DNA from: Mucilaginibacter sp. PAMB04168
Lineage (GTDB): Bacteria; Bacteroidota; Bacteroidia; Sphingobacteriales; Sphingobacteriaceae
Assembly (NCBI RefSeq): GCF_039634365.2
Contig: NZ_CP155079.2
Span: 4,650,001-4,714,000, forward strand
Length of the DNA: 64,000 nt
Reading direction: 5' to 3'
Below are positions 9,995 to 18,508 of this stretch, piece by piece; within the stretch, counting starts at the first letter, position 1, and each line of letters opens with the position of its first letter. The notes beneath the pieces were generated by a model. It made no database searches. It had not been told where the DNA came from and worked only from the letters and a program-made list of their open reading frames with translations. The position numbers and the translations under genes are program-made.

Positions 9995-10445
9995 ACTTTA
10001 CAACTTGTTTAATGTGCAAAAATCCTAAATTATTTAGCATTATGCAAGCATTGATTACTTTACTGCATACTTAAACACTTAAGTAAAAGAAAGGTGATAT
10101 AAATCCATAGGTTATTGTAGAAAAACTTACGAAAAAGTCGCTGACTTTTCTCTCCCAAAAGTTGTGCGATATTTCCAATTAACAGGCAATTACTGTTAAA
10201 CCTTAAGTACAAAAAGCAGTCAAATAATACAAAGCAGCTTGTTACATAGTATCAAGATGTTACGTATATATAACCAATAACCTAAGACATTATTATCAGT
10301 AAATGTTCTTTTCAAGACGCGTTCAGTTTGTGCGCCAGGGAGTTTGTCATTGTAATGTGTTATAACATATAACCTTAAAAATTATTTGCATGTTAACACA
10401 ATATTTAGTTTATTTGATATAGTAATTAAGAGGAACCCTATCGAT
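9995..10445. other. AT-rich divergent intergenic region, no gene seen
   Basis: About 450 bp between the uvrA promoter and the leader of the sigma-factor gene. No frame reads like protein. It contains a perfect 7-bp inverted repeat, TACTTAA-ACAC-TTAAGTA, at 10068-10085. I found no clean TTTG-N19-TAnnTTTG promoter for the sigma-factor gene, so its promoter may use another sigma factor. Confidence 0.5.
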
Positions 10446-10505
10446 TAGAACTTTACTTGAAACGTAGTTTAATTTAAATTAATTGATTTTAAAGTAGAAG
10501 TTCTA
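10446..10505 (+). promoter_or_regulatory. leader hairpin ending on the sigma-factor start codon
   Basis: TAGAACTTTACTT (10446-10458) pairs with AAAGTAGAAGTTCTA (10491-10505) over 13 bp with one bulged base and a 32-nt AT-rich loop. The last paired base is the A of the ATG. If transcribed, the structure would occlude ribosome access to the sigma gene. It could instead be a DNA operator. Confidence 0.45.
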
Positions 10506-11089
10506 TGGATTTTCATTTGAAAAGTGATCAGGATTTAATCCATCTGTATATAGACGGCCATGAGGGAGGGCTTGTTGAGCTCATCCGCCGTTATCAAACT
10601 AAAATTTACACATCCATTTACTTGCTGGTTAAAGATGAGTACCTGGCCGAGGATATTTTCCAGGATACCTTCATCAAAGTAATTAACACGCTAAAGGCCG
10701 GCAAATATAACGAGGAAGGTAAATTTTTACCCTGGGTAAGCCGCATTGCCCATAACTTGGTGATTGACCATTTTCGCCGTGAAAAACGCACGCCTTTAGT
10801 AAGCGGTGGCGATGACTTTGACATTTTTGAAGTGTTAGGTCATTATGACGAGAGCACTGAAGACCGCATGGTACGTGAGCAAACCCACAAAGATTTAAAA
10901 GCATTAATCCATTTATTACCGGCTGAGCAAAAAGAAGTATTGATTATGCGCCACTTTGGCGACATGAGCTTTAAGGAAATTGCCGACGTAACCGAGGTGA
11001 GCATAAACACTGCCCTGGGCCGCATGCGCTATGCCTTAAATAACTTACGCAAGATGATGCAGACCAAAGAGTTGAGTTTGAAGAACTGA
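10505..11089 (+). CDS. ECF-type RNA polymerase sigma factor
   Basis: 194 residues with the two-domain ECF layout. Region 2 spans about residues 20-95 (LAEDIFQDTFIKV, then WVSRIAHNLVIDHFRRE, the -10 recognition helix). Region 4 spans about 130-190 (LPAEQKEVLIMRH, with the FKEIADVTEVSINTALGRM helix-turn-helix). No anti-sigma gene with a membrane segment is adjacent; only a 65-residue unknown follows. The ATG is set by the frame and by the hairpin that ends on it. The long AT-rich upstream region suggests controlled expression. Confidence 0.93.
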   Translation: MDFHLKSDQDLIHLYIDGHEGGLVELIRRYQTKIYTSIYLLVKDEYLAEDIFQDTFIKVINTLKAGKYNEEGKFLPWVSRIAHNLVIDHFRREKRTPLVSGGDDFDIFEVLGHYDESTEDRMVREQTHKDLKALIHLLPAEQKEVLIMRHFGDMSFKEIADVTEVSINTALGRMRYALNNLRKMMQTKELSLKN

Positions 11090-11177
11090 TTGTAATTAAA
11101 ATTAAAAATTTATATCGCCCGCTAAAATATTAGATAAGCGATATGCGTTATGGTGTAATACAAACACTTTAAAGCTT

Positions 11178-11375
11178 ATGGGCGAAACTTCTACAAGATT
11201 TTTAAACGCACTTACAAACAACGCTATGGTGGAGGGATTAGATGTAACCGAACACGTGGACGCCGATGAACTGTTGTTTCATCATGCTATCCGCACTGAA
11301 CTGGATCTTTTGCAAAAAAAGCCAAAACAGCAAACCATCGAAAACCTGCTCAACTATTCGAAAAGCTTGCGTTAA
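11178..11375 (+). CDS. small conserved-looking hypothetical protein
   Basis: 65 residues, soluble, helical and charged, with no Cys and no membrane segment. It begins MGETSTRFLNAL and has an ELDLLQKKPKQQTIENLL amphipathic stretch that could form a short coiled coil or a peptide-binding helix. It lies 88 bp after the sigma-factor gene on the same strand and is closed by a strong terminator, so the two may share a transcript. An anti-sigma or adaptor role would be a guess; I do not recognise the family. Confidence 0.6.
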   Translation: MGETSTRFLNALTNNAMVEGLDVTEHVDADELLFHHAIRTELDLLQKKPKQQTIENLLNYSKSLR

Positions 11376-11384
11376 CAAACTACC

Positions 11385-11410
11385 AAAGCCCTGCCAACGC
11401 AGGGCTTTTT
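11385..11410 (+). terminator. intrinsic terminator
   Basis: AAAGCCCTGC-CAAC-GCAGGGCTTTTT: a 10-bp GC-rich stem, 4-nt loop and T5 run. It ends the sigma-factor/small-ORF unit and directly abuts the -7 box of nth. Confidence 0.9.
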
Positions 11411-11411
11411 G

Positions 11412-11419
11412 TATATTTG
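11412..11419 (+). promoter_or_regulatory. -7 box of nth promoter
   Basis: TATATTTG matches TAnnTTTG. It ends 7 nt before the chosen ATG at 11427, implying an extremely short leader. The -33 region would lie inside the preceding terminator stem and has no TTTG. Confidence 0.55.
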
Positions 11420-11426
11420 TACCCTC

Positions 11427-12179
11427 ATGTTAAAAAAAGAACGCTACCAGTTATTTGTTGAGTATTTCTCAAAAAACCAACCTAACCCGGTAACCGAGCT
11501 GCATTATTCCAATCCATATGAGCTACTGGTGGCTGTAATACTATCGGCCCAATGCACCGATAAGCGCATCAATCAGATCACGCCTGCCCTGTTCCAACGC
11601 TTTCCGACGATTGAAGACCTCGCTGCATCTTCATCAGATGAAATTTTTACTTACATACGCAGTGTAAGCTATCCTAACAATAAAGCCAAGCACCTGGCCG
11701 GCATGGCAAAAATGCTGGTAGAGCAATTTAACAGCCAGGTACCCTCAGATTTAGATGAGCTGCAAAAGCTCCCCGGCGTAGGCCGTAAAACGGCTAACGT
11801 AATAGCATCTGTGGTGTATGATGCACCGGCCATAGCAGTAGACACCCACGTATTTAGAGTAGCCAACCGCTTAGGTTTAACTACCAACGCAAAAACACCG
11901 CTGGCGGTAGAGAAACAATTAGTTGAGTATTTGCCCAAGCAAACACTAGGTTTTGCACACCACTGGCTTATACTGCACGGCCGCTACATTTGTGTGGCCC
12001 GTAAACCCAAATGCGAGATATGCCCCCTTACCCATTTTTGTAAGTATTACCAAAGCGGTAAGGCAGCGCTGGTGTTCAGCAAAACGGCTAAGGTAGCAAA
12101 GGTAAAAACGGTTAAGGCTGCAAAAGCAGTTAAGGCAGATGTAACAGGTGACGATTTAAGCCTTAGCTCGAGCAGTTAG
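11427..12179 (+). CDS. nth: endonuclease III
   Basis: 251 residues from this start; an upstream TTG at 11409 is rejected because the -7 box overlaps it. It removes oxidised pyrimidines in base-excision repair (glycosylase plus AP lyase). The helix-hairpin-helix LPGVGRKTANVI carries the catalytic Lys, and the catalytic Asp follows in VDTHVFRVANRLG. The 4Fe-4S loop has four cysteines spaced C-x6-C-x2-C-x5-C (CVARKPKC, EIC, then LTHFC). After the cluster there is an unusual tail of about 35 residues, Lys/Ala/Val-rich and then acidic and Ser-rich, which is absent from E. coli Nth (211 residues). Confidence 0.95.
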   Translation: MLKKERYQLFVEYFSKNQPNPVTELHYSNPYELLVAVILSAQCTDKRINQITPALFQRFPTIEDLAASSSDEIFTYIRSVSYPNNKAKHLAGMAKMLVEQFNSQVPSDLDELQKLPGVGRKTANVIASVVYDAPAIAVDTHVFRVANRLGLTTNAKTPLAVEKQLVEYLPKQTLGFAHHWLILHGRYICVARKPKCEICPLTHFCKYYQSGKAALVFSKTAKVAKVKTVKAAKAVKADVTGDDLSLSSSS

Positions 12180-12197
12180 GATCCTGCACTTATTCCC

Positions 12198-12229
12198 TTT
12201 GATTTAATTAAAGGTTAATGCTATTTTTG
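12198..12229 (+). promoter_or_regulatory. promoter of the 12236 lipoprotein gene
   Basis: TTTG (12198-12201), a 20-bp spacer and TATTTTTG (12222-12229). It fits the Bacteroidota consensus and ends 6 nt before the ATG. Confidence 0.6.
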
Positions 12230-12235
12230 AATACC

Positions 12236-12964
12236 ATGAGACACGCTTTTTTAATGCTTGCCTGTATTGCAATCATGATTTGCTCCTGCAAAAAGGATAA
12301 GATCAACACTGTTAAACAGGATCCGGAAGACCCTAACTGGATTAAGTTGGAAATTCCTAATGCACGCGATGCTTATGCTTTTGCCGGTAGTATTGATGAC
12401 ACACTACTGGTTACCACTTGGGTTAAGGCTTACTTTACCACCAACAAAGGGAAAACCTGGCAAGAATCAAAGAATTTTAACGGACAGGTACAGGGCTTAA
12501 TTACATCGGGCGATTCAGTTATTGCACTGGCTGCAACCGGCGGCCTCGAACTTGAAGGAACTTATGGAGCTGGCCTTGCACAATATTACACGTTAGATTA
12601 TGGCAGAAGCTGGCATCCTTATTTAAAACCGGATGGAGGTTATCGCTCGCAATTAATTGGAATTTCACAGTCGGCCGATAAACAGGTTACTTACAAGTTA
12701 AAGTATAATGTTTCGCCGCTTACAAAAAACGATTATACCGCCTATATACATAACCCTACGCAAATTACAAGAACCATTTACGGCAGCACTAATCTGATTA
12801 ATTTTCCATTCAAGAGAAAAATACACAACTTATACCTGGATAATCATGACCGCTTATATGTGGCAGCGTCGGGCGGTGCGTACATTGCCGAAACCAATAG
12901 CTTTAATGGTGGCGGTACTGATGACTCGGCCATAATCTACATATCGCGCAATCCACTGCCTTAA
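12236..12964 (+). CDS. hypothetical lipoprotein, sialidase/BNR-like, probably truncated
   Basis: About 242 residues. The start at 12236 gives a lipoprotein signal MRHAFLMLACIAIMICSC, with the lipid Cys at residue 18; an upstream start at 12218 would lie in the promoter. The mature part has short beta-repeat features (TTNKGKTWQES, LDYGRSWHPYL) like the Asp-box or WD/BNR propellers of exo-sialidases and YCF48-type proteins. The reading frame ends abruptly after ISRNPLP, and 80 more propeller-like residues continue in the next frame (12975-13214), so the natural protein was probably about 325 residues. See the linked finding. Confidence 0.6.
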   Translation: MRHAFLMLACIAIMICSCKKDKINTVKQDPEDPNWIKLEIPNARDAYAFAGSIDDTLLVTTWVKAYFTTNKGKTWQESKNFNGQVQGLITSGDSVIALAATGGLELEGTYGAGLAQYYTLDYGRSWHPYLKPDGGYRSQLIGISQSADKQVTYKLKYNVSPLTKNDYTAYIHNPTQITRTIYGSTNLINFPFKRKIHNLYLDNHDRLYVAASGGAYIAETNSFNGGGTDDSAIIYISRNPLP

Positions 12965-12974
12965 CTTAACCAAT

Positions 12975-13214
12975 GTGAATACTGCATGGGTGTGCCAGTC
13001 CGCAATTATTGATGGGCAATATTACGAGATACAAGGGCTTAACATTTGGGATTATGAGTGGACGAACACCCAGGAGTTTGTATCGGTTAAAGACCCAATA
13101 TACGGACAGACACATGTAATGGCCATTTACCAGATCATTACGGCTACTCAAACCATAACCTTTGCTGCAGGCGAATTCTCAAACCTCGTTTGGGGTATCT
13201 ACACTCAAGTTTAA
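12975..13214 (+). pseudogene. out-of-frame continuation of the 12236 lipoprotein
   Basis: 79 codons from a GTG with no promoter or ribosome-binding site of its own. This frame is open from 12936, so it overlaps the end of the previous gene by about 27 bases, the signature of a single-base shift. The text (VNTAWVCQSAIIDGQYYEI, QTHVMAIYQIIT) is beta-rich and lacks a signal peptide, as expected of a C-terminal segment. It could be a separate small gene, but that is less likely. Confidence 0.5.
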
Positions 13215-13221
13215 CTCACCT

Positions 13222-13659
13222 TCAATGAATGAAGTACGCTTTTACCAACTGCATAGCCGCTTTCTCATCATCCGCGCAAACATCGCAAAAGGTGCCTATG
13301 CCATTAACCGGGCCTTCATACTCCCAGGCAAATAGCTTATTGTATTTTTTTGTTGGTCCAATTACCCGCAAATTAATTCCTTCAGGTATCACATATAATT
13401 GATAATTGCCCGGCAGGCCAACTTTAAACCCCGGTTTGCCCTGATAAGTGGTTTTACCCAAGTATTGCGCAGGCTGAGTCTTGTCATTCTTTCCATAAGA
13501 GTAAATGATCTCGACACGCTTACTACCCTTAGTCCAGAAAGAAAAGTGCTCATAGGCAGCAATACCCCGTTTACCAGATGAATAATTAGCAACTTTTTGT
13601 GCAAATGCACTTGCGGATACTATTAAAAGAGCTGTAGCTAAATAAATTGTTTTGGTCAT
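13222..13659 (-). CDS. hypothetical periplasmic protein
   Basis: 145 residues from the Met at 13659. The signal peptide MTKTIYLATALLIVSASAFA is followed by Q, a typical signal-peptidase I site. Fourteen upstream codons are rejected because they precede the signal. The mature part is a small beta-rich domain with Lys/Tyr/Gly-rich strands (IEIIYSYGKND is close to the visible pattern) and a CDVC motif near the C-terminus (GTFCDVCADDEKA). The motif could bind a metal or form a disulfide. I do not recognise the family. It is convergent with the broken lipoprotein, with only 7 bp between their stops. Confidence 0.6.
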   Translation of the reverse strand: MTKTIYLATALLIVSASAFAQKVANYSSGKRGIAAYEHFSFWTKGSKRVEIIYSYGKNDKTQPAQYLGKTTYQGKPGFKVGLPGNYQLYVIPEGINLRVIGPTKKYNKLFAWEYEGPVNGIGTFCDVCADDEKAAMQLVKAYFIH

Positions 13660-13823
13660 GACAGGCAGATTTGGTTTGTTAATTAAGGTAAAGACAAACA
13701 AATTTGCGAAAAGTTGAGAACCATTTTGGTTAGCCTTGGTTAGTGGACTACAAGATTGTTGGTTACCCCAAGGTTAAATGCACACATAGCGTAAAACACT
13801 AAACGTATTTAACACATAAATGG

Positions 13824-13861
13824 AATATGATAATGTGATAAATCCTTTTTATTATCATATT
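13824..13861. repeat. 11-bp perfect inverted repeat upstream of the phosphoglucomutase gene
   Basis: AATATGATAAT (13824-13834) and ATTATCATATT (13851-13861) with a 16-nt spacer. The right arm runs into ATTTG, which may be part of the -7 element, so this looks like an operator over the promoter or a leader hairpin. Confidence 0.5.
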
Positions 13862-13904
13862 TGAACTAAAACAATCGTCACTACCAGAACAAAATATATT
13901 ACAT

Positions 13905-15641
13905 ATGCAGGAGTTAGACCCAACCATTTTACAAAAAGCAAATTCATGGCTCGAAGGTAATTATGATGCCGATGTTAAACAGGCCGTACAAAAGTTACTG
14001 GACGACAAAGCATATACAGAATTAACCGACTCGTTTTACCGCGATCTGGAATTTGGTACCGGTGGCTTGCGCGGCATTATGGGTCCGGGTTCAAACCGGG
14101 TAAATAAATATACTATTGGTGTGGCTACGCAAGGCCTGGCTAATTATCTTAAAAAGACCTATCCTGGCGAGCAGGTAAAGGTGGCAATTGCGCATGATAG
14201 CCGCAACAACTCTGATGTATTGGCCGGTATTACGGCTGATGTATTTTCGGCTAACGGCATTTACGTTTACTTCTTTAAAGCTTTGCGTCCTACTCCCGAA
14301 CTGTCGTTTGCAGTTAGGCATTTAGGCTGTAAAAGCGGTGTTATGTTAACGGCTTCGCACAATCCTAAAGAGTACAACGGCTATAAGGCCTACGGGGCTG
14401 ATGGTGGCCAGTACGTAGCTCCTCATGATAAAGCGGTGTTGCAGGAAGTAGCAGCAATTAAAAGTATAGACGAAGTAAAGTTTACCCGCAACGAAGCTAA
14501 CATTGAGCTGATTGGTGAGGAGATTGATAAACTCTATCTGGATAGCATTGCTACGCTTTCCATATCGCCTGAGGCTATACAGCGCCAAAAAGGTTTAAAA
14601 ATAGTTTACTCGCCTATACATGGTACCGGCATTACTTTGGTTCCTAAAGCTTTGGAACAGTTTGGTTTTGAGAACGTAATTCTGGTAGAAGAGCAAACCA
14701 CGCCTGATGGCAACTTTCCTACCGTGGTTTATCCCAACCCTGAGGAAAAAGAAGCTCTAACCCTTGCCCTCAAAAAAGCGCAGGACGTTGACGCCGACCT
14801 GGTAATGGCAACCGACCCTGATGCCGACCGCGTAGGCATTGCAGTAAAAAACAGCAGCGGCGAGTTTGTGCTGCTGAACGGTAACCAAACAGCTAGCTTG
14901 CTTATTGATTACTTGTTAACCGCCTGGGAAGAGAAAGGCAAATTAACTGGTAATGAGTACATCGTAAAAACTATTGTAACCTCATATCTGCTCGATGCTA
15001 TAGCGGCCGACAAGGGCGTAAAATGTTACAACACCCTTACCGGCTTTAAATTTATTGGCGAGCTGATGACCCAGTTTGAAGGCAAACAAACCTTTATTGG
15101 CGGTGGCGAAGAAAGCTATGGTTACCTTATCGGCGAGTTTGTACGCGATAAAGATGCTGTAGTATCTGCAGCGTTTATTGCCGAGATGACGGCTTTTTAC
15201 AAAGACAAAGGCAACAGCCTGTTTGATGCACTGGCCAACATCTATCTTAAATATGGTTTCTACAAAGAAAAACTGATCTCCATAACCAAAAAAGGTAAGG
15301 AAGGGGCCGAGGAGATTAAAGCCATGATGCAGCGCTACCGTACCAATCCGCCTGCAACATTGGGTGGTTCAAAAGTAGTTGCGTTAAAAGATTATGAGCA
15401 GCGTGTGGAAACAGACTTGAATACTAATACGACTAAGCCTATTGAGCTACCTAAGTCAGACGTATTACAGTTCGTTACCGAGGATGGCAGTATTATATCC
15501 GCTCGTCCATCAGGCACCGAGCCTAAAATTAAATTCTATTGCAGCGTAAAAGGCGAATTAACCAGCAAAGAGGTTTATCAGGAAACCGACCAGCAAATGG
15601 ATGCTAAGATTGACGCCATAATGCAGGATCTAGGTGTTTAA
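13905..15641 (+). CDS. phospho-sugar mutase (phosphoglucomutase/phosphomannomutase)
   Basis: 578 residues of the alpha-D-phosphohexomutase superfamily, which interconverts hexose 1- and 6-phosphates for glycogen, LPS and nucleotide-sugar synthesis. All four active-site blocks are visible: the phosphoserine loop TASHNPKEYNGYK, the Mg-binding loop DPDADRVG, the sugar-specificity loop GGGEESYGY and the phosphate-binding loop RPSGTEPKIKFY. The length and the GEESYGY loop fit the PgcA/PGM2-like subgroup (about 570-600 residues) rather than the roughly 450-residue ManB/GlmM type. Monocistronic, with a terminator 20 bp after the stop. Confidence 0.93.
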   Translation: MQELDPTILQKANSWLEGNYDADVKQAVQKLLDDKAYTELTDSFYRDLEFGTGGLRGIMGPGSNRVNKYTIGVATQGLANYLKKTYPGEQVKVAIAHDSRNNSDVLAGITADVFSANGIYVYFFKALRPTPELSFAVRHLGCKSGVMLTASHNPKEYNGYKAYGADGGQYVAPHDKAVLQEVAAIKSIDEVKFTRNEANIELIGEEIDKLYLDSIATLSISPEAIQRQKGLKIVYSPIHGTGITLVPKALEQFGFENVILVEEQTTPDGNFPTVVYPNPEEKEALTLALKKAQDVDADLVMATDPDADRVGIAVKNSSGEFVLLNGNQTASLLIDYLLTAWEEKGKLTGNEYIVKTIVTSYLLDAIAADKGVKCYNTLTGFKFIGELMTQFEGKQTFIGGGEESYGYLIGEFVRDKDAVVSAAFIAEMTAFYKDKGNSLFDALANIYLKYGFYKEKLISITKKGKEGAEEIKAMMQRYRTNPPATLGGSKVVALKDYEQRVETDLNTNTTKPIELPKSDVLQFVTEDGSIISARPSGTEPKIKFYCSVKGELTSKEVYQETDQQMDAKIDAIMQDLGV

Positions 15642-15662
15642 TGTTACTCCATGATTATAACG

Positions 15663-15690
15663 ATCCCGGGCTATTCAGTCCGGGATTTTT
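15663..15690 (+). terminator. intrinsic terminator of the phospho-sugar mutase gene
   Basis: ATCCCGG (15663-15669) pairs with CCGGGAT (15680-15686), followed by T5. It lies before the true OsmC start, which argues against starting that gene at 15651. Confidence 0.8.
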
Positions 15691-15728
15691 GTTTAAAAAG
15701 TAATTGTACAGCTTACTATCTTATTAAC

Positions 15729-16199
15729 ATGCACAAACAACACACCTACGCCTCAACCCTAACCTGGACCGGCAACACTGGCCAGGGCACCTCAAACTAT
15801 CGCGTTTATGAGCGTTCTTACGAAATCAGCATCGGCAATAAAGCGGTAATTCAGGGATCATCAGATCAGGCTTTTCGTGGTGATGCAGATAAACATAACC
15901 CGGAGGAAATGTTGCTGGCTTCGTTATCGAGTTGTCACATGCTTTGGTTTTTGCATGTGTGCGCCGAAGCAGGTGTTAATGTATTAGCCTATACCGATAA
16001 GGCTACCGCTGTTATGATTGAGGAAACTAATGGCAGCGGCTACTTTACCGAGGCTACACTGAAGCCGCACGTGGTAGTTAGCGACGCTACAATGCTTGCA
16101 AAGTTGGATGAACTGCATCACAAAGCCAACCGGTTTTGCTTTGTTGCCAATTCGGTTAAGTTTCCTGTATATCATAAGGGCACGGGTGAAGTAGCATAA
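15729..16199 (+). CDS. OsmC-family peroxide reductase
   Basis: 156 residues from the ATG at 15729; 26 upstream codons are discarded because they span the terminator. OsmC/Ohr proteins reduce organic hydroperoxides with two cysteines. The first catalytic Cys is in LASLSSCHMLWF and the second in ANRFCFVANSVKFPV, the standard spacing. The DKHNPEEMLLASLSSC block identifies the OsmC/YhfA-like branch. Cytosolic and single-gene. Upstream sequence has no clear -7 box. Confidence 0.88.
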   Translation: MHKQHTYASTLTWTGNTGQGTSNYRVYERSYEISIGNKAVIQGSSDQAFRGDADKHNPEEMLLASLSSCHMLWFLHVCAEAGVNVLAYTDKATAVMIEETNGSGYFTEATLKPHVVVSDATMLAKLDELHHKANRFCFVANSVKFPVYHKGTGEVA

Positions 16200-16208
16200 T
16201 TTTAAAAA

Positions 16209-16239
16209 ATGGTGTTAAACTCTGTGTAAAAAACGCCAT
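16209..16239. terminator. possible bidirectional terminator
   Basis: ATGGTGTT (16209-16216) pairs with AACGCCAT (16232-16239) with one G-T pair. On the plus strand it follows the OsmC gene, though a T run is lacking; on the minus strand it is followed by T6. The region 16240-16451 shows no gene. Confidence 0.4.
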
Positions 16240-16451
16240 CTTATCTTTAAGCAGCCTGCTCAAAGCTGTGCTGTAAACATTTTACTTTATGCTTCATAAA
16301 TACCTAACACTACGGCGAATTTTATAGCGCTGTTAATATTGGTAAAGTTAAAGCGGCGGGTACATCAACTCAATTACTATAATTGGTTTAATTGGAACAA
16401 TCAGGGCTAATTTAAAACAATAGATGACTTACCGTTGGTCTTTCACTTCAA

Positions 16452-17798
16452 TTAAACAGCAACTGCTATTTGTTGTGCATTGCGCCGCATAGGTTGTAAC
16501 TGCCAATAAGTTAAGCTACGCCACAGCCATTCGAGCGGTCCAAACAAAAAATACTTTAGCCATACCGGGCTTACAATTAGTTGTATGACCCATATCACAG
16601 CAACTACATAGTATAATTGGTAATACTGCAGCTCTGCAAATTTATTTAAGCCATAACCAAAAAAGTAAAGCGTACAAAACACAGTTTGCATGATGTAATT
16701 GGTAAAAGCCATTTGTCCAACAGCGGCCAGGCGGTTAGTTAACCCTTTAAACACCCCGGCACGTACCATAAGCAACAGTACGCTGGCATGTGCCATAACC
16801 AACAATATACGTTGAAAGGGATAGATTAATCCCCACCACGACATGGCATGCGTTTCGAGGTAATGTATAGAAGCCGCACTGCCATGCGCTTGCCGGTAAT
16901 CATGGTAGTAATCTAACATAACCAATGGCAGGCCAATACAGTAGCCAACCAGCGCTGTTAACCTGTATTGGGTGGCCGTCCACCCGCCGGTCATAAATCC
17001 CCACTTATAAAGAGCCATGCCCAGCATCATTAAGGCCAGCACATCCCATATCAAAAAAATAAAGTATTTAGTTTGAAAGCCCCATGTTAGCGGACGTATA
17101 TAACTGGCCACTCCGTTGTAGTCAGATTTCATACTGCGGGTATGCGCGGCTATCTCGGTTTTATTGGGCAAAAACTCTTTTTCGGTTGCCCGCCAGGTGG
17201 TAATCGCTTGCCGTTGCTGTTTACTTAATGGCTTGTTTTGTTTTTGCAGGGCTATAGCGCTATTGTAAGCCAGCCGCTGCCCTCTGATATTTTGATAGAA
17301 TAATGTAGACGCCGTAAAATCCAGTATAGCTACAATAGGTACTGCCCAAACCAGGTACTTAGGCTTCATGTTACGAAAAATAAAAGCCAGCATACCTATA
17401 ACGCCGTATCCGTATAAGATGTCACCCTCCCAAAGTAAAACATGGGCATGTATCAGGCCAAACAATACCAGCCAGCCCATTCGTCTAAAAAACAAGGCCT
17501 TAAACGGTTGTCCGTTCTGCGCTTTACGCATTACAAAAAGCAGTATGCCGGCCCCAAAAACCATAGAGAACAAGGCACGCATCTTACCTTCAAATAATAC
17601 CGTAATTACAGCGTCCGTCCAAAAATTAATGCTGTGTGTATCCTGATGAAAAACGTCCGAATACCTTTCGGGCATGGCAAAACCCGGAATGTTCATCAGA
17701 AGGATTCCCAATAAGGCTATGCCCCGCAAAATGTCAATAGCCTGTATACGGTCGGCTTGGGCAACCGGCTGTGCTTTGGATAAGGTTTGAGCTGGCAT
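16452..17798 (-). CDS. DUF418-domain membrane protein
   Basis: 448 residues. The N-terminal block RIQAIDILRGIALLGILLMN is the hallmark of the DUF418/DUF1624 acyltransferase-3-like membrane family. About nine to ten membrane segments follow, and the C-terminal DUF418 domain shows GQMAFTNYIMQT and the GPLEWLWRSLTYW block. The family is often annotated as a putative transporter or acyltransferase, with no proven activity. A charged soluble loop at about residues 180-225 separates the two halves. Isolated transcriptionally. Confidence 0.8.
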   Translation of the reverse strand: MPAQTLSKAQPVAQADRIQAIDILRGIALLGILLMNIPGFAMPERYSDVFHQDTHSINFWTDAVITVLFEGKMRALFSMVFGAGILLFVMRKAQNGQPFKALFFRRMGWLVLFGLIHAHVLLWEGDILYGYGVIGMLAFIFRNMKPKYLVWAVPIVAILDFTASTLFYQNIRGQRLAYNSAIALQKQNKPLSKQQRQAITTWRATEKEFLPNKTEIAAHTRSMKSDYNGVASYIRPLTWGFQTKYFIFLIWDVLALMMLGMALYKWGFMTGGWTATQYRLTALVGYCIGLPLVMLDYYHDYRQAHGSAASIHYLETHAMSWWGLIYPFQRILLVMAHASVLLLMVRAGVFKGLTNRLAAVGQMAFTNYIMQTVFCTLYFFGYGLNKFAELQYYQLYYVVAVIWVIQLIVSPVWLKYFLFGPLEWLWRSLTYWQLQPMRRNAQQIAVAV

Positions 17799-17898
17799 AA
17801 TGTGAGTGTTAGTGGTTGTTATTACTAAGATATATTACTAATAATTGTAAACCAATACTTTAACTCTTTTTAACAGCTCGTATTTTAAATTGGAGTAT

Positions 17899-18408
17899 TT
17901 ATACCAAACACAACTTGTGATAAATATTGCGCAGTTGATGAACATGCCGCTGCGTGTGATATATAATGAAGTAAAGCCATTCAATGCGGGTATACGGACC
18001 CGAGCCCGGCAATTCAAAACCTATGCATTCATAAGTATAATCATAAGCAGCAGCGGCTTGTGTTACTTTACCGCGGGTTGCTTCCAATTGCTGCAAAAGC
18101 GTATCCTTATCTTTTGCCCCATCAGAAGGCACCACAAACTCCGGCGATTGCATCTTGATGGTAAAATCCAGAAACACACTCTTGATCTCTTCCCGTTTTT
18201 CGTCGGGCTTACGATTAGCCGGCCTGGCGCCGCCTCCAAATAACTCGCCGATGCTCGATTGTGATTTTAACACGTGCTCTGCTAATTGCCCGGCCGTCCA
18301 ACTTCCCTCAAAAGGTACCTGGTTAAATTGTGCAAGTGTAAATTTGCTTAACAATCTCAGCAGTTGCTGGGTAGTTTCTTCATACTCGCTTATGGCTTGC
18401 GCTATCAT
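17899..18408 (-). CDS. DinB-family protein
   Basis: 169 residues from MIAQAISEYEE; a longer form from 18441 or 18468 adds residues that do not belong to the fold. DinB_2-type four-helix bundle: SWTAGQLAEHVLKSQ supplies the first metal-binding His, and YFIIYHTQRHVHQLRNI the other two. Such proteins are metal-dependent and of unclear substrate; some use bacillithiol or mycothiol. It lies 100 bp from the TIGR04325 gene on the same strand. Related only in fold to the gene at 5696. Confidence 0.75.
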   Translation of the reverse strand: MIAQAISEYEETTQQLLRLLSKFTLAQFNQVPFEGSWTAGQLAEHVLKSQSSIGELFGGGARPANRKPDEKREEIKSVFLDFTIKMQSPEFVVPSDGAKDKDTLLQQLEATRGKVTQAAAAYDYTYECIGFELPGSGPYTRIEWLYFIIYHTQRHVHQLRNIYHKLCLV

Positions 18409-18508
18409 ATCATTAAAAATATGATACAAAGCTATAGGCATTGCCGGTTTAAGGCAGGGTGCTAACACGGCAATCTACAATGCCAATTGCGACATTAACT
18501 GCCTGCTA

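Noticed and set aside
11409..11426. TTG start for nth
   Set aside because: It lies within the terminator/-7 box; the ATG at 11427 gives the usual N-terminus.
15651..15728. Longer OsmC start
   Set aside because: The extra codons span the terminator hairpin of the preceding gene.
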